The notes under the pieces were generated by a model. It was given only the letters and a program-made list of their open reading frames with translations. It did not search any database and was not told the DNA's origin. A stretch of DNA of 64,000 nt from Calidifontibacillus oryziterrae (GTDB lineage Bacteria; Bacillota; Bacilli; Bacillales; Bacillaceae_J), in NCBI RefSeq assembly GCF_000331575.1, contig NZ_KB223527.1, positions 1,337,842-1,401,841 of the forward strand, written 5' to 3'. The translations under genes and the position numbers were made by a program. Below are positions 50,190-61,462 of this stretch, one piece after another. Each line of letters starts with the position of its first letter. Within the stretch, counting starts at the first letter, position 1.

Positions 50190-50944
50190 CGCACATTCAC
50201 TCCTTTTCTTCTAAGATATTCCTTTACCTCTTTAACTGACGTTTCTTTATAATGAAAAATTGATGCAGCCAAAGCAGCGTCCGCTTTCCCTTTGATAAAA
50301 GCATCGACAAAGTGATCGGCATTACCGGCTCCACCTGAGGCAATGACCGGTACAGAGACAGCTTCACTTACCGCTCTCGTTAACGCTAAGTCAAACCCTG
50401 ACTTTTCACCATCTTTATCCATGCTCGTTAATAAAATTTCACCTGCGCCTCGCTTAACTACTTCTTTTGCCCACGTAATGACTTCCCACTCTGTCACCTT
50501 TCTACCGCCGTGCGTATAAACGCGCCATGAGCCAAGCTCGTCGTCATACTTCGCATCAATTGCAACGACAATACATTGTGAACCAAAAAAATTAGCACCT
50601 TCAGTAATTAATTCAGGTCGTAAAACAGCCGCTGTATTCAACGAAACCTTGTCAGCACCAGCACGTAAAATTCGCTTCATGTCGTCTAACGTATTAATAC
50701 CGCCACCGACAGTAAACGGAATTGCAAGCTTAGCCGCCACACGTTCAACAACATCAACCATTGTTTCGCGACCTTCATGTGAGGCAGAAATGTCTAAAAA
50801 TACTAACTCATCAGCACCTTCTTGATCATAAAACTCTGCCAATTCAACTGGATCACCTGCATCACGAAGCTGAATAAATTGAACTCCTTTTACAACGCGA
50901 CCTTCCTTCACATCTAAACACGGAATAATTCGTTTTGTAATCAT
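50186..50944 (-). CDS. hisF: Imidazole glycerol phosphate synthase subunit HisF
   Basis: Cyclase half of IGP synthase, using ammonia from HisH. (beta/alpha)8 barrel with catalytic Asp in [16 protein letters not shown] and in LTSMDKDG; phosphate loops FTVGGGIN and ASGGAGN. 252 aa. ATGA overlap with hisA and hisI. Confidence 0.98.
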   Translation of the reverse strand: MITKRIIPCLDVKEGRVVKGVQFIQLRDAGDPVELAEFYDQEGADELVFLDISASHEGRETMVDVVERVAAKLAIPFTVGGGINTLDDMKRILRAGADKVSLNTAAVLRPELITEGANFFGSQCIVVAIDAKYDDELGSWRVYTHGGRKVTEWEVITWAKEVVKRGAGEILLTSMDKDGEKSGFDLALTRAVSEAVSVPVIASGGAGNADHFVDAFIKGKADAALAASIFHYKETSVKEVKEYLRRKGVNVR

Positions 50945-51675
50945 TTCCCGTTCACCTCTCTTAATGCTTCACGAACAGTAAACTGCTTCGTATATAGCGC
51001 TTTTCCAACAATTGCTCCAGAAACACCTTTAGCTTCATACTGTTTCAAGTTCACTAAATCAACTAACTGACTGACACCACCAGAAGCAATCACTTGCTTA
51101 CCTGTTGCTTCAGCCATTTCGGCATTTGCCGTCAAGTTCGGCCCAGATAACATTCCGTCTGTTGCAATATCAGTAAAAATAAACACTTCTGCTCCAGCGT
51201 CAGCTAATGTTTTGCCTAGCTCTGTCGCTTTTACATTTGAAGTGTTTAGCCAGCCCTCCGTTGCCACATAGCCATCCTTGGCATCAATGCCGATTGCAAT
51301 TTTTTCTTTGTATTTTTTCAACATTTCTTTCACGAAATCTGGATTTGAAATGGCCGCACTCCCAAGAATGACACGGCTCACACCGTTTTCTAAGTAAAAC
51401 GCTACATCATCCTCAGAGCGGATACCACCACCAATTTGGACCTTGACATTTAAGTTATTTGCCACTTGCAACACATATTCATGATTTACACGCTTACCGG
51501 CTTTTGCCCCATCTAAATCGACCATATGAATCCATGATGCACCCTCGTCGGCAAATACCTTCGCCATTTCAAACGGTGAATCTCCATAAACCGTTTCTTT
51601 ATTATAATCCCCTTGCAACAAACGCACACATTTTCCCCCACGCATATCGATTGCCGGATAAATCGTAAATGCCAT
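50941..51675 (-). CDS. hisA: Phosphoribosylformimino-5-aminoimidazole carboxamide ribotide isomerase
   Basis: Amadori rearrangement step of histidine synthesis. Half-barrel homologue of His[20 protein letters not shown] with catalytic Asp, [26 protein letters not shown] with the second Asp, and ASGGVSQL. 244 aa. Coupled to hisF. About 200 nt separate it from hisH; that gap has only a 15-bp direct repeat (CTAGAGTAACTTCCT). Confidence 0.98.
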   Translation of the reverse strand: MAFTIYPAIDMRGGKCVRLLQGDYNKETVYGDSPFEMAKVFADEGASWIHMVDLDGAKAGKRVNHEYVLQVANNLNVKVQIGGGIRSEDDVAFYLENGVSRVILGSAAISNPDFVKEMLKKYKEKIAIGIDAKDGYVATEGWLNTSNVKATELGKTLADAGAEVFIFTDIATDGMLSGPNLTANAEMAEATGKQVIASGGVSQLVDLVNLKQYEAKGVSGAIVGKALYTKQFTVREALREVNGK

Positions 51676-51876
51676 CGCCTCTCTACCTTCCTTCCACGAT
51701 ACTTAAAATTTTTCGTGGTAAAACTCTTCCACTATTAACACTTTGTAATTTTTTGACTTTATTCCTAGAGTAACTTCCTAGACCAACTTTCTAGAGTAAC
51801 TTCCTGTTATGATATTTGAAACCCCTTCCCTTTGGCAAACTTTCTCCCAAGTCCCGCTCGTTACGATTCCTGAATC

Positions 51877-52503
51877 CTACCCTTCAACAATACTTGCAAA
51901 ATTCATTAAAATCGCTAAACCAATCTCGCTACTTTTTTCCGGGTGAAATTGGGTTCCGTACACATTCCCCTTGCCAACGATAGCAGGAACTTCTACGTCA
52001 TAGGTGCTACTTGCCAAAATGACATCCTGATTGCCCGGAACTGCGTAATAGGAGTGAACGAAATAAACGTGACCTTGTTCAACACTTTTAAGTAATGCTG
52101 ATTCTGGATGATGGAAGTTAAGCTTATTCCAGCCCATATGAGGAACTTTATAACTTTCCCCTGAAGCTGTTGTCCCTGAAAAACGAACAATTTTCCCTTG
52201 CAAAAATTGCAATCCAGTTGTAATGCCATTTTCTTCGCTTTCATCAAACAATAATTGCATACCAAGACAAATCCCTAAGAGCGGTTTCCCTTGAGCAACC
52301 TCATCCTTTATGAATGATGCCAAACCAGTTTCATTTAAAATCGTCATCGCATCACGAAACGAACCAACCCCTGGCAAAATCAAACCCTTGCAGCTATGGA
52401 GCTTTTCCTTGTTGTCCGTGACAATATAATTATAATTCATTCGTTCTAGCGCCTTACTAACGCTATACAAATTCCCCATTCCATAATCAATAATACCAAT
52501 CAT
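51877..52503 (-). CDS. hisH: Imidazole glycerol phosphate synthase glutamine amidotransferase HisH
   Basis: Class I glutaminase giving ammonia to HisF. Nucleophile Cys in LLGICLGMQLLF (about 79), His and Glu in YGTQFHPEKSSEIG; IIDYGMGNLYSV is the conserved start. I chose ATG 52503 (AAAGGA upstream), 208 aa. Uncommonly for this operon, large gaps lie on both sides. Confidence 0.97.
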   Translation of the reverse strand: MIGIIDYGMGNLYSVSKALERMNYNYIVTDNKEKLHSCKGLILPGVGSFRDAMTILNETGLASFIKDEVAQGKPLLGICLGMQLLFDESEENGITTGLQFLQGKIVRFSGTTASGESYKVPHMGWNKLNFHHPESALLKSVEQGHVYFVHSYYAVPGNQDVILASSTYDVEVPAIVGKGNVYGTQFHPEKSSEIGLAILMNFASIVEG

Positions 52504-52550
52504 TCTAACAATCCTTTCACTGGTGGGACTACGCATATTTTCCAATTATT

Positions 52551-52625
52551 GCCAGGGTCAGGAACCTCTATGGCACCCTCTATGGCACCCTCTATGGCAC
52601 CCTCTATGGACACCACCCTGGCACC
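52551..52625. repeat. Dispersed hairpin repeat, copy 3, inside the his operon
   Basis: Arms GCCAGGGT and ACCCTGGC are perfect complements; between them TCAGGAACC and four units of TCTATGGCACC (last one TCTATGGACACC). It lies in the hisB-hisH gap and would be transcribed. Confidence 0.85.
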
Positions 52626-52710
52626 ACCGCGACAAAGTTATACTAAGTTGGCTCTCCTTTGGTAGACACCCAGGACTACATAAGGATTTGCCCACTATGC
52701 TATTATACGC

Positions 52711-53307
52711 CTATAACATTCCTTTTGTAGATGGAACTCCTTTAATACGTGGATCAATCGATGTTGCCTCATCAAGTGCTCGACCAAGCGCCTTAAATAT
52801 TGCTTCTATAATGTGGTGTGTATTTTGACCGTAATGAACAATAACATGCAAATTCATTCTTGCTTCTAGTGCAAGCTTCCATAAAAATTCATGAACAAGC
52901 TCAGTGTCAAAGGTTCCTACTCGTGAGCTTGGCATTTCTGCACGAAATTCAAGATGAGGTCGATTACTCAAGTCGACAACTACTTGTGCTAATGCCTCAT
53001 CCATTGGAACAAATGCATTACCATAGCGCTTAATTCCTCGTTTATCACCAAGCGCTTCACGCAAGGCATGTCCTAAACAAATGCCGATATCCTCAGTTGT
53101 GTGGTGATCATCAATTTCAACATCACCCATTGCATCAATCGTTAAATCAAACTGTCCATGCTTAGTAAACAAGTCAAGCATGTGATTCATAAATGGTACA
53201 CTAGTTTCTAATTGGGCAATTCCTTCTCCGTCAATTGAAAAAGAAAGTTTAATATCCGTCTCATTCGTCTTTCGTTCAATCTTTGCCTGGCGAATATCTT
53301 CAATCAT
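52711..53307 (-). CDS. hisB: Imidazoleglycerol-phosphate dehydratase
   Basis: Mn-dependent dehydration to imidazole-acetol phosphate. Duplicated metal motifs [14 protein letters not shown] and [24 protein letters not shown] early in the chain. 198 aa from the ATG at 53307, 7 nt after AGGAGG; a GTG directly before it is possible. The monofunctional form, without phosphatase fusion, is usual in Bacillus. Confidence 0.97.
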   Translation of the reverse strand: MIEDIRQAKIERKTNETDIKLSFSIDGEGIAQLETSVPFMNHMLDLFTKHGQFDLTIDAMGDVEIDDHHTTEDIGICLGHALREALGDKRGIKRYGNAFVPMDEALAQVVVDLSNRPHLEFRAEMPSSRVGTFDTELVHEFLWKLALEARMNLHVIVHYGQNTHHIIEAIFKALGRALDEATSIDPRIKGVPSTKGML

Positions 53308-53385
53308 CACATGTCCTCCTTTTATATTTGCTGTTATATTTTCGATTTCATTACCTGCTTCTCGTCAACATGCAACCTATTCAAA

Positions 53386-53477
53386 ATATTTGTCTACGTT
53401 CTACTTCTATATTTGTCTACATTCTGCCTCTATATTTGTCTACATTCTGCCTCTATATTTGTCTACGTTCTGCTTCT
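53386..53477. repeat. 23-bp tandem repeat, four units, at the hisD stop
   Basis: Units of ATATTTGTCTACRTTCTRC + TTCT/CTCT, 23 bp each, start at 53386, 53409, 53432 and 53455. The last ends in the hisD stop codon (53476-53478). It fills the hisB-hisD spacer. Confidence 0.88.
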
Positions 53478-54741
53478 ATTTTAATCGTTGTTCAACAGCT
53501 CGTGCGTGCGCTTCTAAACCTTCCAGTCGTGCTAACGCAGCAATTTTATGACCGTTATCAACTACTGCTTTTTTACTATATAAAATAATGCTAGATTTTT
53601 TCACAAAATCATCGACGTTTAACGGGCTTGAAAATCGAGCCGTTCCGTTTGTTGGTAACACGTGGTTTGGTCCCGCAAAATAATCACCGATTGGCTCAGA
53701 GCTATTTTCACCGATAAATATTGCACCTGCATGGCGAATTTGACCAACTAGGTTCATCGGGTCAGCAGTCATTAACTCAAGATGCTCGGGTGCTAATTCA
53801 TTCACCGCTGCAATCGCTTGTTCCAAAGTTTCCGTGACATATATTGCCCCATAGTCGCGAATCGCGGGGCTAGCAATGCCTTTTCTTGGTAGTGTTTCCA
53901 GCTGCTTTTTTACCTCCTCAGCAACTTTTTCCGCAAGCACGCTGGATGGGGTTACGAGTACAGCTGAAGCTCGAATATCATGCTCAGCTTGGGAAAGTAA
54001 ATCAGCCGCAATATAGCTTGGATTTGCATGTTCATCTGCTAACACTACTATTTCACTTGGACCAGCAATCATATCAATATCCACGTCACCAAATACTTCC
54101 CGTTTTGCAAGTGCAACAAATATATTGCCAGGACCAGTAATTTTATCAACGGCTTTAATGGTATTAGTACCATAAGCCAACGCTCCAATCGCTTGTGCGC
54201 CGCCTACTTTATAAATCTCCTTAATGCCACACTCATTTGCAGCAACTAATACACCAGCTGGTAATTTCCCATCCTTCCCCGGGGGTGAAACCATGGCAAT
54301 CCGTCCTACACCTGCTACCTGCGCCGGAATGACATTCATCATCACTGATGACGGATACGCAGCTGTCCCCCCAGGAACATAAACACCAACGGCATCAAGC
54401 GGAGTTATTTTTTGCCCCAAAATCGTACCGTTTTCTTCAGTTGTTAGCCACGATTGGCGAACCTGACGGGCATGATAGCTCCGAATATTTTCAGCAGCTT
54501 CTTTTAAATAGCAGACTAACTCAGGAGCAATTGCTTCATATGCATCCTCAATTTCCTGTTCGCTTACCTTAAGGGAATTAAGCCTCACGCCATCAAATTT
54601 TTCCGTGTATTGAAATAACGCTTGATCCCCTTCGCTTTTTACCTTTTCAAGTATTTCTAATACTGCATTTCGTTGTTGTTGTGTACCTGAATCCAAATCT
54701 CTTTTTAGCGATAATGAATCAGTTACCTTGACGATCTTCAT
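53476..54741 (-). CDS. hisD: Histidinol dehydrogenase
   Basis: Zn enzyme, two NAD-linked oxidations from histidinol to histidine. [57 protein letters not shown] with catalytic residues, and [11 protein letters not shown] are all family marks. 421 aa, normal. Site GGAGCGAAG. Lies 66 nt after hisG. Confidence 0.98.
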   Translation of the reverse strand: MKIVKVTDSLSLKRDLDSGTQQQRNAVLEILEKVKSEGDQALFQYTEKFDGVRLNSLKVSEQEIEDAYEAIAPELVCYLKEAAENIRSYHARQVRQSWLTTEENGTILGQKITPLDAVGVYVPGGTAAYPSSVMMNVIPAQVAGVGRIAMVSPPGKDGKLPAGVLVAANECGIKEIYKVGGAQAIGALAYGTNTIKAVDKITGPGNIFVALAKREVFGDVDIDMIAGPSEIVVLADEHANPSYIAADLLSQAEHDIRASAVLVTPSSVLAEKVAEEVKKQLETLPRKGIASPAIRDYGAIYVTETLEQAIAAVNELAPEHLELMTADPMNLVGQIRHAGAIFIGENSSEPIGDYFAGPNHVLPTNGTARFSSPLNVDDFVKKSSIILYSKKAVVDNGHKIAALARLEGLEAHARAVEQRLK

Positions 54742-54807
54742 TTCACTTCGCTCCTTTTATTTTTAAAGCAAAAATAAATGAAATTGAGCTGTTTGTATAC
54801 TCCCATT

Positions 54808-55443
54808 CTATTTTGCTCCTTCTATTACAGCTGAAAGTCGCTCAACCATATCATCAATATATTGATCCTTCATACGATAGCTGACTGGATTTACAATTAA
54901 TCGGGATGTGATATCTTGAATCCGTTGTAGCTCCACTAGCCCATTTTCTTTTAACGTACGTCCGGTTGAAACAATATCAACAATTCTCTCTGCCAGACCA
55001 ATTAATGGTGCAAGCTCGATTGAACCATTCAGCTTAATAATTTCAACCTGTTCACCTTGCTCCCGAAAATAGGATGAAGCAATTTTCGGGTATTTCGTCG
55101 CAACCTTTGGAGCTACGCCATATGTCGTATCAGGTAAGCCTGCTACGGCTAAATAACAAGCACTTATTTTTAAATCTAAAACTTCATAAACATCGCGGTC
55201 CTCTTCAAGCATCACATCTTTCCCTGCTATCCCAAGGTCAGCCACACCATGCTCAACATACGTTACGACGTCCATCGGCTTGGCCAAAATAAATCGTAAG
55301 TTCTCTTCAGGAACATCGATAATTAGTTTTCTAGAGTCATCAAATTCCGGCGGAAGCTTATACCCTGCTTTTCGCAAAAGCTCAGCAGCTTCCTCAAAAA
55401 TCCGACCTTTCGGCATCGCTATCGTTACCATCGTTGCACTCAT
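54808..55443 (-). CDS. hisG: ATP phosphoribosyltransferase, short form HisG
   Basis: First committed step of histidine synthesis. Short HisG of 211 aa without the regulatory domain, which requires HisZ; hisZ is next door. [42 protein letters not shown] and [15 protein letters not shown] are intact. I chose ATG 55443 (AAAGGAG); upstream extension is not conserved. Confidence 0.97.
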   Translation of the reverse strand: MSATMVTIAMPKGRIFEEAAELLRKAGYKLPPEFDDSRKLIIDVPEENLRFILAKPMDVVTYVEHGVADLGIAGKDVMLEEDRDVYEVLDLKISACYLAVAGLPDTTYGVAPKVATKYPKIASSYFREQGEQVEIIKLNGSIELAPLIGLAERIVDIVSTGRTLKENGLVELQRIQDITSRLIVNPVSYRMKDQYIDDMVERLSAVIEGAK

Positions 55444-55639
55444 TGCCCGTTCTCCTTTATTGAAAATACTAGTTTCATGTCCATTAATTGTCATAGAGCT
55501 ATATCGCACTTCCGTTTTGTTAATTTTTTTTTACTAGTTAAACTAAACTACTCACAATATTCGCTTCAATATTTTTGTTATATATCGTCACATCAGTTAT
55601 ATTTATCTAAACTCTAATTTCCCGCAATTTTCTATCGAA

Positions 55640-56815
55640 TTACGCTTTGCCTTGTTTCCCGATAAAATAAACTACATCTTCATATCGACTCGTAAATAAA
55701 TCGACGTCCTCTATTCCTGTTATATCCTGTAAAACAACACTATCTCCACATTTTCTTTTTTCAAGAGCGAGCTGAATCGCCTCATGACGATGTTCTTGAC
55801 TAAACAAAATTAAGGAGGTCGGTGCTGACCGATGACCATTACCTAGCGCCTCAACAAGGCGGTCAAGTCGAATTCCAAAGCCTGTTGCGGGTGCAGCCCG
55901 ATTAAACTTTTCAAGCAATTGGTCATAGCGACCACCATTACAAAGCAGAAAGCCCAAATTTTGCGCATACCCTTCAAATAAAATACCTGTATAATAGCTC
56001 ATATGACTAACAATATTTAAGTCAATTTTTACATAATCTGTAACTCCATAAGACTCTAGCTGACTCCATAATAGGTCTAGTTCTTCAATAGCTTTACGCG
56101 CATCTTGGTTTTCCGTCATCTCGCGTGCCTCGGCAATTTTTTGATGATCTCCACGTAATTGTAAAAGCTGTAAAAGCTGCTGTTTATCAATCGATGACAA
56201 CGGTAAGTTTTTTACATGCTCGCGAAATCCGACGTAATTTTTTTCATATAGAAAGCGGCGCAAACTGTTAGCACGTTCTTCATTTCCTAAAATCTCAACA
56301 AACAACGCGTTCACAAAGCCAACATGACCAATGGCAACAGAAAAATCTTCTAAGCCTGCATTTTTTAAAGCTGCAATCATTAATGCGATAACCTCTGCAT
56401 CAGCACTTGAAGTTGAATCGCCAATTAACTCAATCCCAACCTGTTCAAATTCAGCAGGACGCCCACCTTCACGTTGCTGTGCCCGAAAAACATTGGCATC
56501 ATACGCTAATCTCAATGGATATCCTTCTTCCTTCAGTCTTGATGCTGCAACGCGGGCAATTGGTGCAGTCATATCCGGCCGTAGCACTAACGTATGGCCT
56601 TGTTGATCTAGCAATTTAAAAAGCTGGCGATCTTGTATGGCCGATGCCGCCCCCACCGTTTCATAATATTCTAATGTTGGCGTTTCAATTGTTTGATAAC
56701 CCCACGCGCTGATTTCATCTGCCAGTTTCGTTCTCACATGCTTTTTAACTTCATGGAGCTGTGGTAACGTATCTCTCATACCAAGTGGTTTTTCAAACAT
56801 AAAAAGCTTATTCAT
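55640..56815 (-). CDS. hisZ: ATP phosphoribosyltransferase regulatory subunit HisZ
   Basis: Class II HisRS-like protein that activates short HisG and confers histidine feedback; no aminoacylation. Motif 2-like PLRLAYDANVFRAQQREGGRPAEFEQVGIELIG and motif 3-like APATGFGIRLDRLVEAL are visible. 391 aa from ATG 56815 (AAGGGTG upstream; a GTG 3 codons earlier is possible). First gene of the operon; the upstream 1.27 kb has no gene. Confidence 0.95.
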   Translation of the reverse strand: MNKLFMFEKPLGMRDTLPQLHEVKKHVRTKLADEISAWGYQTIETPTLEYYETVGAASAIQDRQLFKLLDQQGHTLVLRPDMTAPIARVAASRLKEEGYPLRLAYDANVFRAQQREGGRPAEFEQVGIELIGDSTSSADAEVIALMIAALKNAGLEDFSVAIGHVGFVNALFVEILGNEERANSLRRFLYEKNYVGFREHVKNLPLSSIDKQQLLQLLQLRGDHQKIAEAREMTENQDARKAIEELDLLWSQLESYGVTDYVKIDLNIVSHMSYYTGILFEGYAQNLGFLLCNGGRYDQLLEKFNRAAPATGFGIRLDRLVEALGNGHRSAPTSLILFSQEHRHEAIQLALEKRKCGDSVVLQDITGIEDVDLFTSRYEDVVYFIGKQGKA

Positions 56816-56828
56816 TGTTGACACACCC

Positions 56829-57343
56829 TTATTTTAAAATTTTATATATTCACTACTTCCAAAAGTTTAATTACTAGCTTACAAAGGAGTTGACATTTCC
56901 TTATTTTAATAAGTTAATATGTTCATTACTACAAATAGTTTAATTACTATCTTACGTAGGCGTCTAAACTGCCTTATTTTAATAAGTTAATATGTTCATT
57001 ACTACAAATAGTTAAAATAATCGCTTACAAAGATGTTGATACTGCCATATTTAAAAATTTTATATATTCACTACTAAAAAGGTTTAATTACTAGCTTACG
57101 TAGGCTTCTAAACTACCTTATTTTAATAAGTTAATATGTTCATTACTACAAATAGTTAAAATACTCGCTACAAAGGTGTTGATACTGCCATATTTTAAAA
57201 ATTCTATATGTTCACTAACAAATAGTTAAAATACTCGCTACAAAGGTGTTGATACTGCCATATTTTAAAAATTCTATATGTTCACTAACAAATAGTTAAA
57301 ATACTCGCTACAAAGGTGTTGATACTGCCATATTTTAAAAATT
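56829..57343. repeat. 70-72-bp tandem repeat, about seven units, upstream of hisZ
   Basis: The last three units are exact with a 70-bp period (GATACTGCCATATTTTAAAA at 57181, 57251, 57321); earlier units mix two types, one ending GTCTAAACTGCC, the other GTTGATACTGCC. The array begins within 15 nt of the hisZ start and must lie in or cover its promoter region. Confidence 0.88.
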
Positions 57344-58097
57344 CCTTAATCCTTAATACTAGATATAATAACTAGTTCTTATGCTTTAGTTCGCTAATGT
57401 GCTAACAAGTTAAAATGTAATTACTTGTTAGTCTACATCTGAATTGTTAAGGCGTCAATATGAATATAAAAAATGCTTTATTTATTATTTTGACAATTGG
57501 AACAACAATACCTTTGAAAAATTTAGTTTATATCATACAGTTACCCACAAATAACCCATTTTTCATTCAAAATGATAGAAATCAACGGTAAGCGATAATA
57601 TATTGAACGAAACATCATTTTTTAGGGTTAAATGTAAGCCGAAATATGTATAAGAAATGTTGGAATCACTAGTTGATAATGGTTATTGTCCGAATACAGC
57701 AACTTATCAACTGGATTCGAAGATTTATTGACCAAGTTTCCTATTTTATTAGCCAAAATCAACTATTTATTAGCCTAGTGCCTTTTTATGGAAGTAAGTT
57801 GTCGTCGTTTCACTATTTTATAGATAAGGAAATTTTCTGAACAATTGATCTAAACAAAATAGGCTTAGTTTCACGACTAAGCCCATCAATTACTATTGAT
57901 AATTTAACTATAGAAACATCCGCCAATCGAAGTACCGACGATTATGGCCAACTACTATTTGAAAAATGCAACTATAAATACCTCGCCAAATCTCGAAACC
58001 GACGATCTGTCCGTCTTCGCCAATTTGCCCGCATCCTCCTATTGCTTACTATCCGGATCTCCAACTACTATTTGAAAGCCCCACCTTTAAATTACGC
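57344..58097. other. Intergenic stretch between yvoF and the hisZ array
   Basis: 750 nt of AT-rich DNA with no gene I can support. It holds a terminator (57855-57884) and, from 57900 to 58090, about two diverged copies of a unit containing CCAACTACTATTTGAAA and CGACGAT. No T-box leader motif was found for hisZ. Confidence 0.5.
57855..57884 (-). terminator. Terminator downstream of yvoF
   Basis: GGCTTAGT pairs with ACTAAGCC (6-nt loop), followed on the minus strand by TATTTTGTTT. About 210 nt past the yvoF stop. Confidence 0.75.
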
Positions 58098-58607
58098 CTA
58101 CTCTCGTTCCTTTGCTTCCATTTCTTCTTTTGTATAAATGACTCGCATTGGATTGCCGCCAACAAACGCGCCTGCAGGCACATCCTTATGCACAAGTGTT
58201 CCTGCTGAAACAATTGCCCCATTGCCAATCTCCACTCCTGGCAAAATCGTTGTATTTGCACCAATCATAACGTCACTACCAATGACCACTTCGCCTAAAC
58301 GGTACTCTTTTATTAAATACTCGTGAGCTAAAATCGTTGTATTATAGCCGATAACCGTATTATTTCCGACTTTTATTTTCTCAGGAAACATAATATCAAG
58401 CATAACCATTAATGCAAATGACGTGCTTTTCCCAACCTCCATATGGAGAAAGGTGCGATAGAGCCAATTTTTCAACGGCAAAAACGGAGTATAACGGGCC
58501 GTCTGAATTACAATAAAATTTTTCACAACCTTCCAAAACGGTACTGTTTTATAAACATGCCACAATGAATTTGCCTCGGTTACACGATAACGTGTCGTAC
58601 GCCTCAC
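58098..58607 (-). CDS. yvoF: Hexapeptide-repeat O-acetyltransferase-like protein (YvoF)
   Basis: Left-handed beta-helix acyltransferase: repeats IKVGNNTVIGYNTTILAHEY, VVIGSDVMIGANTTILPGVEIGNGAIVSAGTLV, and the end GGNPMRVIYTKEE typical of the NodL/LacA/maltose acetyltransferase group. N-terminal 50 residues are hydrophobic and basic. GTG start at 58607 overlaps the ppaX stop (GTGA). 169 aa. Acceptor unknown. Confidence 0.9.
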   Translation of the reverse strand: MRRTTRYRVTEANSLWHVYKTVPFWKVVKNFIVIQTARYTPFLPLKNWLYRTFLHMEVGKSTSFALMVMLDIMFPEKIKVGNNTVIGYNTTILAHEYLIKEYRLGEVVIGSDVMIGANTTILPGVEIGNGAIVSAGTLVHKDVPAGAFVGGNPMRVIYTKEEMEAKERE

Positions 58608-59254
58608 GCTTCTATTCCCCCAACAATCTCAATAAGATCTGACATTTTCTCAAGCATAAAATCCGGATTATATTTTTTTAAATAGTCAGGACCTTTAAGC
58701 GACCATGTCACACCAGCTGTTAATGTTCCTGCATTTTTCCCCGCTTCAATATCATGATGATTATCGCCAACCATAATCGTATGTTCAGGCTTTGACCTCA
58801 GCTGCTCTAAAGCCAAAAAGATTGACTCTGGATGAGGTTTAGCATGTGCTACATCATCTACTGTAATAACCACTTCAAAAAATTGCTTAAGTCTAGACAA
58901 TTTCAAACCCATCTCTACGGTATTCCGTGTTTTTGAAGTCACAACACCAAGCTTATAGCCTTTTTCATAAAAGTATTCAATCGTTTCATACACTGTATCG
59001 TACTCTTTAACAAGCTCGTCATGCTTTTCCTTATTAAATTTCCGGTAAACTTCGACCATCTCTTGTGCTTTTTCTGGATTCAACATATGAAAGCTTTCAT
59101 ATAAAGGTGGTCCCATAAACTTCAAAATATCTTCTTTTTTAAATTGACTCGGTGAAAAAAACTGCCCAAGAGTATGCATAAATGACTCAATAATTAAATC
59201 ATTTGTATCAATTAACGTACCATCTAAATCAAATAGTAACGTATCAACCTTCAT
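58604..59254 (-). CDS. ppaX: Pyrophosphatase PpaX
   Basis: HAD-family hydrolase that removes pyrophosphate made when HprK dephosphorylates Ser-HPr. Motif I LLFDLDGTLIDT, motif II VVTSKTRNT, motif III/IV GDNHHDIEAGKNAG. The ATG at 59254 (AAAGGGG upstream) gives 216 aa, the B. subtilis size. It lies in the hprK-lgt-yvoD-ppaX-yvoF order, which supports the link to HprK. Confidence 0.95.
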   Translation of the reverse strand: MKVDTLLFDLDGTLIDTNDLIIESFMHTLGQFFSPSQFKKEDILKFMGPPLYESFHMLNPEKAQEMVEVYRKFNKEKHDELVKEYDTVYETIEYFYEKGYKLGVVTSKTRNTVEMGLKLSRLKQFFEVVITVDDVAHAKPHPESIFLALEQLRSKPEHTIMVGDNHHDIEAGKNAGTLTAGVTWSLKGPDYLKKYNPDFMLEKMSDLIEIVGGIEA

Positions 59255-60191
59255 AACTCGAAATCCCCTTTCTCGCACCTACTTCTATACGATGCCAAAT
59301 TGACGCCACCAAAATTGTTAGGAAAATTGCAACACTTAAGCGAATTACTAGCAAAGGCCAGACCGGGATTCCAAGCGATAAAAATATGAGGGTATCCTCG
59401 ATGACTGCATGACAAGAGACAAGAAAAATAAACGCTAAATATAAGTCCTTTTTGGAAACGCCGTCTTCCCGTACCGCTTGAATCATAACACCTGCCCCAT
59501 AGGCAAGACCAAAAGCAACACCAGCCGCCAAAGTAGTTGCTGTATTTTCCTTCATTCCTAACAATCGCGTAAAAGGAGCCATCATTTTTGAAAAACGATC
59601 AATCCATTTCAAATCCTTCAACAGTTGGATAAAAACCATTAATGGAAGGACAATAATCGCAATTTGAACAATCCCTATAGATGCTTTTGTAATCCCATCC
59701 CATATTATTGCACCAATCCCAGTTACAACCTGTTCAGATTGATTTGAAATAAGTCCATATTGAGCCAGTTCATTCCCACCGTTCCAAAGATGATGGATGA
59801 AGAAGCCCGACACTAACGCAAGAATAATTCTTATTGACGCTACTACCCAAAGCTTTACGCCAACCTTAGCAGCAACAGTTGATTCTACAATTAAATTATG
59901 GGCAAATGACATCATCATCGCTAAAATAAATACTTCTTTTACAGTAAAGTCAATTGTCAAAATCGCACCAATTCCTGCGTATAAGTTTAAAAAGCTAGCT
60001 AATACCAATGGAATCGCAGCATCTCCTGGAAGACCAATCCACCCCATAAACGGCTCGATTAGGTTTACAATCCATTGTAATAATGGTGTATACTGAAGTA
60101 ATGTTACTAGTAACGTAACTGGAAATATAACCTTACCCAATACCCATGTTGTTTTTATTCCGACGAGTAAACCTTGCTTAATTGTACGCAA
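59244..60191 (-). CDS. Nucleoside-recognition (Gate) domain membrane protein, YvoD-like
   Basis: 315-residue polytopic protein with two Gate-type halves (AIPLVLASFLNLYAGIGAIL and TTLAAGVAFGLAYGAGVMIQA). Such proteins occur beside HprK/PpaX genes in Bacillus; the transported molecule is unknown. TTG start at 60191 after GGGGGAAGGG. Overlaps ppaX by 11 nt. Confidence 0.85.
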   Translation of the reverse strand: MRTIKQGLLVGIKTTWVLGKVIFPVTLLVTLLQYTPLLQWIVNLIEPFMGWIGLPGDAAIPLVLASFLNLYAGIGAILTIDFTVKEVFILAMMMSFAHNLIVESTVAAKVGVKLWVVASIRIILALVSGFFIHHLWNGGNELAQYGLISNQSEQVVTGIGAIIWDGITKASIGIVQIAIIVLPLMVFIQLLKDLKWIDRFSKMMAPFTRLLGMKENTATTLAAGVAFGLAYGAGVMIQAVREDGVSKKDLYLAFIFLVSCHAVIEDTLIFLSLGIPVWPLLVIRLSVAIFLTILVASIWHRIEVGARKGISSYEG

Positions 60192-60501
60192 GACCCTTCC
60201 CCCTACTCTTGGTGTATAGTCTTGATGAACTATTCACACTATCTTATATGCATGGTGATAAAACTAAACTCTTTTTATCGTGAAGATGAATGCTTGAATG
60301 CTTGAATGCTTGTAAAAATAATATTATATACCCACAAGTTTGACTAACAAATTAAACAAAGATTATCTAGAATGAAAGCTGCAAACTCCCCTAACAAAAA
60401 CCTGCTACATTTTTAAGAGAAATTCCAATCTCTTGCGTTTCCATATTTCAATATTTTTGATTTGGTGATTACTTTAATCTATTACTATTACGGGATGCTA
60501 G
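60192..60501. other. Spacer between yvoD-like gene and lgt
   Basis: 310 nt without a gene. Contains a small tandem GAATGCTT (three copies near 60287-60312) and a short hairpin AAGAGA/TCTCTT (60415-60434) that could weakly terminate lgt. Confidence 0.5.
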
Positions 60502-61326
60502 TCACATTGAATTCTCATTATCTAAATAGTTCGCCTTTGCATAACCCTTAGAGCGACGATACCACCATGTAGACACAGCAAATATGATTAACAAAATTGA
60601 TATAAACTGTGCCATTCGTAAATATTCAGTTAGCATCAGACTATCTGTCCGCAAGCCTTCAATAAAGAAGCGGCCAATTGAATACCAAATTAAATAGCTT
60701 AAAAATATTTCTCCACGCTTTAAATTTACTTTTCGTAATGACAAAAGAACGACAAAGCCTAGTAAATTCCAAATTGATTCATATAAAAAAGTAGGCTGGA
60801 AATAGTGACCCTCTATGTACATTTGATCGATGATGAATTTTGGCAAATGAAGGTTTTCTAGAAACGAACGAGTCACCTCTGCACCATGCGCCTCCTGATT
60901 CATAAAATTTCCCCAACGACCAATTGCTTGAGCTAAAATGATGCTAGGAGCCGCAATATCAGCAAGTTTCCAAAATGAAAGCCCTCGTTTTTTTGTAAAA
61001 ATATACCCTACTAAAAATGCACCAATCAGTCCCCCGTGGATGGCAATACCACCCTCCCAGATTTTTATAATATCACCAGGATTTTGTGAATAGTACTCCC
61101 ATTTAAAAATAACGTAGTATGCTCTTGCTGCCAGAATAGCGACTGGAATTGCTATAATAACTAAATCAACAAATGTTTCTTTCGGAAGTCCTCTCCGAAC
61201 ACTTTCTTTTGTTGCAATCCAAAGTCCTAGCAACGCTCCGAATGCAATGATGACGCCATACCAATATATTGTAATAGGACCAAGCTCTAAAAACACCCGA
61301 TTCAGCTGTTGAATTTCCGACTCCAT
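60502..61326 (-). CDS. lgt: Phosphatidylglycerol-prolipoprotein diacylglyceryl transferase
   Basis: First step of lipoprotein maturation in the membrane. Seven-helix protein with [16 protein letters not shown], the essential [12 protein letters not shown] (His), [15 protein letters not shown] signature (Arg, Asn, Glu) and [16 protein letters not shown]. 274 aa, site AAGGAAGTG. It would process the TAXI lipoprotein among others. Confidence 0.97.
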   Translation of the reverse strand: MESEIQQLNRVFLELGPITIYWYGVIIAFGALLGLWIATKESVRRGLPKETFVDLVIIAIPVAILAARAYYVIFKWEYYSQNPGDIIKIWEGGIAIHGGLIGAFLVGYIFTKKRGLSFWKLADIAAPSIILAQAIGRWGNFMNQEAHGAEVTRSFLENLHLPKFIIDQMYIEGHYFQPTFLYESIWNLLGFVVLLSLRKVNLKRGEIFLSYLIWYSIGRFFIEGLRTDSLMLTEYLRMAQFISILLIIFAVSTWWYRRSKGYAKANYLDNENSM

Positions 61327-61462
61327 ATATGCTCACTTCCTTTTATTTGCTAGTGCTTCGTTGCGTTGTGATGCAAATTTCAATTAAAGATTATTACTAT
61401 CAAAGAGGGAATACCTCATTGTAAAGTTGTTTTCTGCCTAATTCGTTTCAATCACTTTGAAG

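Noticed and set aside
56816..58097. T-box leader for the his operon
   Set aside because: No AGGGTGG-type T-box core or specifier-loop pattern was found on the minus strand.
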